Assembly (NCBI GenBank): GCA_045614825.1
Contig: JAZLDO010000044.1
Span: 1-23,163 of the forward strand
DNA from: Aphodosoma sp045614825
Lineage (GTDB): Bacteria; Bacteroidota; Bacteroidia; Bacteroidales; Paludibacteraceae
Reading direction: 5' to 3'
Length of the DNA: 23,163 nucleotides
Shown here one piece after another: positions 21,368-23,163 of the stretch. Each line of letters opens with the position of its first letter. Positions within the stretch are counted from its first letter, which is position 1. Below the pieces are notes generated by a model. That model was not told the origin of the DNA, did no database searches, and saw only the letters and a list, made by a program, of their open reading frames with translations. Position numbers and translations under genes: made by a program.

Positions 21368-21443
21368 CATTAGTTAAATTGAAATATTGTAGATTTACGA
21401 TAAGTTTCAGATTGTTAGTTGTTTAATTAAATTTAATGCGTGG

Positions 21444-21532
21444 GAAAATCTCAAAAACGTAGAAATTTGGAGCTGAAAAAATCTCAAAAACGTAGGAAAT
21501 AGGGGTTTAAAAAATCTCAAAAACGTAGAAAA
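21444..21532 (+). repeat. Three 33-bp direct repeats in the leader of ATPase C
   Basis: The core ATCTCAAAAACGTAG begins at 21448, 21481 and 21514: exactly 33 bases apart. Flanks are A-rich and the intervening bases differ (TTTGGAGCTG, TAGGGGTTTA). The last unit ends 8 bases before the ATG. With three units and short spacers of about 10 bases it is not a CRISPR array. Confidence 0.88.
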
Positions 21533-21539
21533 TAAGGTT

Positions 21540-22907
21540 ATGAAGCGTAAAATATATAATGATTTTTTGCAATGGAAACGAGAGCGTAGGGGGGAGGTTG
21601 CATTGTTGGTGGAAGGTGCTCGTCGAATAGGCAAAAGTTTTATAATTGAAGAATTCGCTAAAAAAGAATATTCGTCGTATATTCTTGTAGATTTTAGTAT
21701 TGCATCGCCTATTGTTTTTAGTTTTTTTGAAACATATTCAGATGATTTAGATGCACTTCTTGCAAATCTAGAATTATACTATAAAAAGCGTTTGACTCCG
21801 CGAGTGCAAAAGGGTGTGGAGGCTAAATCTTTGATTGTATTTGATGAAGTGCAGTTTTGTCCACGAGCTCGTGCATTAATTAAATATTTGGTTGCTGATG
21901 GGCGTTATGATTATATCGAAACAGGATCGTTGATTTCGATAAAGAAGAATGTAAAAGATATAATGATTCCGTCGGAAGAACATGCAATAGAGATGTTTCC
22001 AATGGATTTTGAGGAGTTTTTGTGGGCATTAGGGGATGAGATGTTGATGCCATTTATACGTAGTAAGTTTGAAAAACGCCAACCTATGGGTGAATTTCAT
22101 CGTCGTGCAATGGATTATTTTCGTGAATATCTTATTGTGGGAGGAATGCCTCAAGTTGTGAAAAAATATGTTGAAACCCGTGATTTTGCAAAAGTAGAGG
22201 TTGTGAAACGTGATATATTGTCGCTTTATCGTAATGATATACAAAAATATGCCGATAATCAAGAGGCAAAAGTAACTGCTATATTTGATGAAATACCAGG
22301 ACAATTGCAAAAACATGAGAAGAAATTCAAACTTGCGATGTTGGGTAATAATGCTCGAATGTATAATTATGAGGATGCGTTCTTTTGGTTGTCAGATGCA
22401 AAAATAATAAATTGTTGTTATAATTCGACAGAACCAAGTATAGGTTTGAAACTGAATGAAGTGCGTACTACACTTAAGTGTTATATGGGAGATACGGGGT
22501 TGTTGATTAGCCATGCTTTTGATGAACGTACAATTGTAACAGAAGAAATTTATCAGAAACTGAAGTTTGGTAAATTAGAGGTGAATGAGGGCATGTTGGT
22601 TGAGAATATTGTAGCTCAAATGTTGAGAGCGGCAGGGCATCGTCTCTATTTTTTTAGTAAAAGCTCAGAAATAAAAGAGAATAGGATGGAGATAGATTTT
22701 CTTATCTCAAAACCAACAATAACTTCACGTCATAATATATCGCCAATAGAGGTGAAATCTGGTAAAAATTATACTCTCAATTCTTTGCAAAAATGTATTG
22801 AAAAATATAAACAGCAAATATCAACGCCATACGTTATTCATGATAAAGATTATAGAGAGGAGAATGGTATAGTCTATTTGCCATTTTATATGACACCTTT
22901 GTTGTGA
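21540..22907 (+). CDS. ATPase C: AAA_14 + DUF4143 ATP-binding protein
   Basis: 455 residues, related to but clearly diverged from ATPase A. P-loop GARRIGKS (26-33), Walker B SLIVFDEVQ (97-105), sensor ETGSLIS, then the DUF4143 region with YLIVGGMPQVV and RDILSLYRNDIQKYA, matching the ATPase A pattern. The C-terminal PD-(D/E)XK-like triad is D386 in EIDFLIS, E404 and K406 in PIEVKSGK. Function unknown. It lies between the BspA-like gene and porX, with its own promoter and a private set of 33-bp repeats in its leader. No terminator was seen before porX, so read-through into porX is possible. Confidence 0.88.
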   Translation: MKRKIYNDFLQWKRERRGEVALLVEGARRIGKSFIIEEFAKKEYSSYILVDFSIASPIVFSFFETYSDDLDALLANLELYYKKRLTPRVQKGVEAKSLIVFDEVQFCPRARALIKYLVADGRYDYIETGSLISIKKNVKDIMIPSEEHAIEMFPMDFEEFLWALGDEMLMPFIRSKFEKRQPMGEFHRRAMDYFREYLIVGGMPQVVKKYVETRDFAKVEVVKRDILSLYRNDIQKYADNQEAKVTAIFDEIPGQLQKHEKKFKLAMLGNNARMYNYEDAFFWLSDAKIINCCYNSTEPSIGLKLNEVRTTLKCYMGDTGLLISHAFDERTIVTEEIYQKLKFGKLEVNEGMLVENIVAQMLRAAGHRLYFFSKSSEIKENRMEIDFLISKPTITSRHNISPIEVKSGKNYTLNSLQKCIEKYKQQISTPYVIHDKDYREENGIVYLPFYMTPLL

Positions 22908-22984
22908 TATTTTTTGCTTGTGTGCGTAATAAAATCGGTTGTTTTGCGTTTAATCTAAGAAATAAAAATTAATAAAACGAGCAA

Positions 22985-23010
22985 AGCGAGTGTAATCTCG
23001 CTACTCGCTA
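22985..23010. repeat. Hairpin and CTCGCTACT repeat before porX
   Basis: AGCGAG (22985-22990) pairs with CTCGCT (22997-23002) across a 6-base loop, and TCTCGCTACTCGCTA (22996-23010) repeats the module found before yidC. It sits about 15 bases before the porX ATG. Confidence 0.65.
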
Positions 23011-23024
23011 TTATAATCTAAAAT

Positions 23025-23163
23025 ATGAATATACTTTGGGTAGATGATGAAATAGATCTTTTGAAGCCATATACAATATTTTTGGCTGATAAAGGGTATG
23101 ACGTGGCGACTGCAACGAATGGGCAGGACGCTATAGATATGTGTCGCGATAATATGTACGACA
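23025..23163 (+). CDS. porX: T9SS response regulator PorX, N-terminal fragment
   Basis: 46 codons to the window edge: MNILWVDDEIDLLKPYTIFL followed by ADKGYDVATATNGQDAIDM. This is a CheY-like receiver with the acidic pocket D7/D8; the phospho-acceptor Asp would lie just past the edge. The LWVDDEIDLLKP opening is typical of PorX, in which the receiver is followed by a PglZ-like phosphatase domain; that part is not visible, so another receiver protein is possible. PorX links the PorY sensor and the sigma factor SigP to T9SS gene expression. The nearby porW supports the assignment. Confidence 0.75.
   Translation, partial: MNILWVDDEIDLLKPYTIFLADKGYDVATATNGQDAIDMCRDNMYD

Noticed and set aside
21444..21532. 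CRISPR array upstream of ATPase C
   Set aside because: Three units with roughly 10-base A/T-rich intervals; far too short for spacers and no cas genes.

Overview
The window looks like chromosomal DNA of an AT-rich member of the Bacteroidales (Bacteroidota). Reasons: several promoters match the Bacteroidetes pattern TTG-N19/20-TAnnTTTG; start codons are preceded by A/T-rich leaders rather than Shine-Dalgarno sequences; the tRNA has no encoded CCA; and the window holds type IX secretion genes (porW/sprE and the start of porX), a BspA-like protein with a T9SS-type C-terminal domain, and DUF4143 ATPases. I cannot name the species.

Layout. 1-2036: minus-strand chain ybeY > recO > MATE transporter (cut by the window edge). 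2392-6132: plus-strand pyrG and yidC. 6215-6286: tRNA-Arg(CCT) between a 21-bp AT-rich stem-loop and two terminator hairpins. 6474-12298: minus-strand chain M16 peptidase > O-methyltransferase > hotdog thioesterase > sppA > mrp. 12824-23163: plus-strand accessory-looking region in which three different DUF4143 ATPase genes alternate with porW, a structured non-coding RNA plus a BspA-like gene, and porX.

The most unusual content is non-coding. (1) Four intergenic elements of 212-225 bp (457-681, 1405-1621, 9894-10105, 10791-11006) share a nested inverted-repeat plan built on AAGTACA/TGTACTT boxes. They fill almost exactly the gaps between minus-strand genes, always in the same orientation. (2) Each of the three ATPase genes has its own private cis repeats: three 32-bp units, two flanking 50-bp terminator/promoter hairpins, and three 33-bp units. 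(3) A roughly 320-nt candidate RNA at 18220-18540 has its own promoter, a 5'-3' closing helix and a strong intrinsic terminator. (4) Strand composition flips from C-rich to G-rich at about 6.1-6.5 kb regardless of gene direction, the signature expected at a replication origin. (5) Several families of short-word near-tandem repeats sit against start or stop codons and in two cases have entered reading frames (sppA and the M16 peptidase).

Functionally, the plus-strand right half is tied together by type IX secretion: PorW is an envelope lipoprotein of that system, PorX its response regulator, and the BspA-like protein a probable cargo. The left half is housekeeping: CTP synthesis, membrane protein insertion, rRNA maturation, recombination repair, Fe-S cluster delivery and signal peptide digestion.
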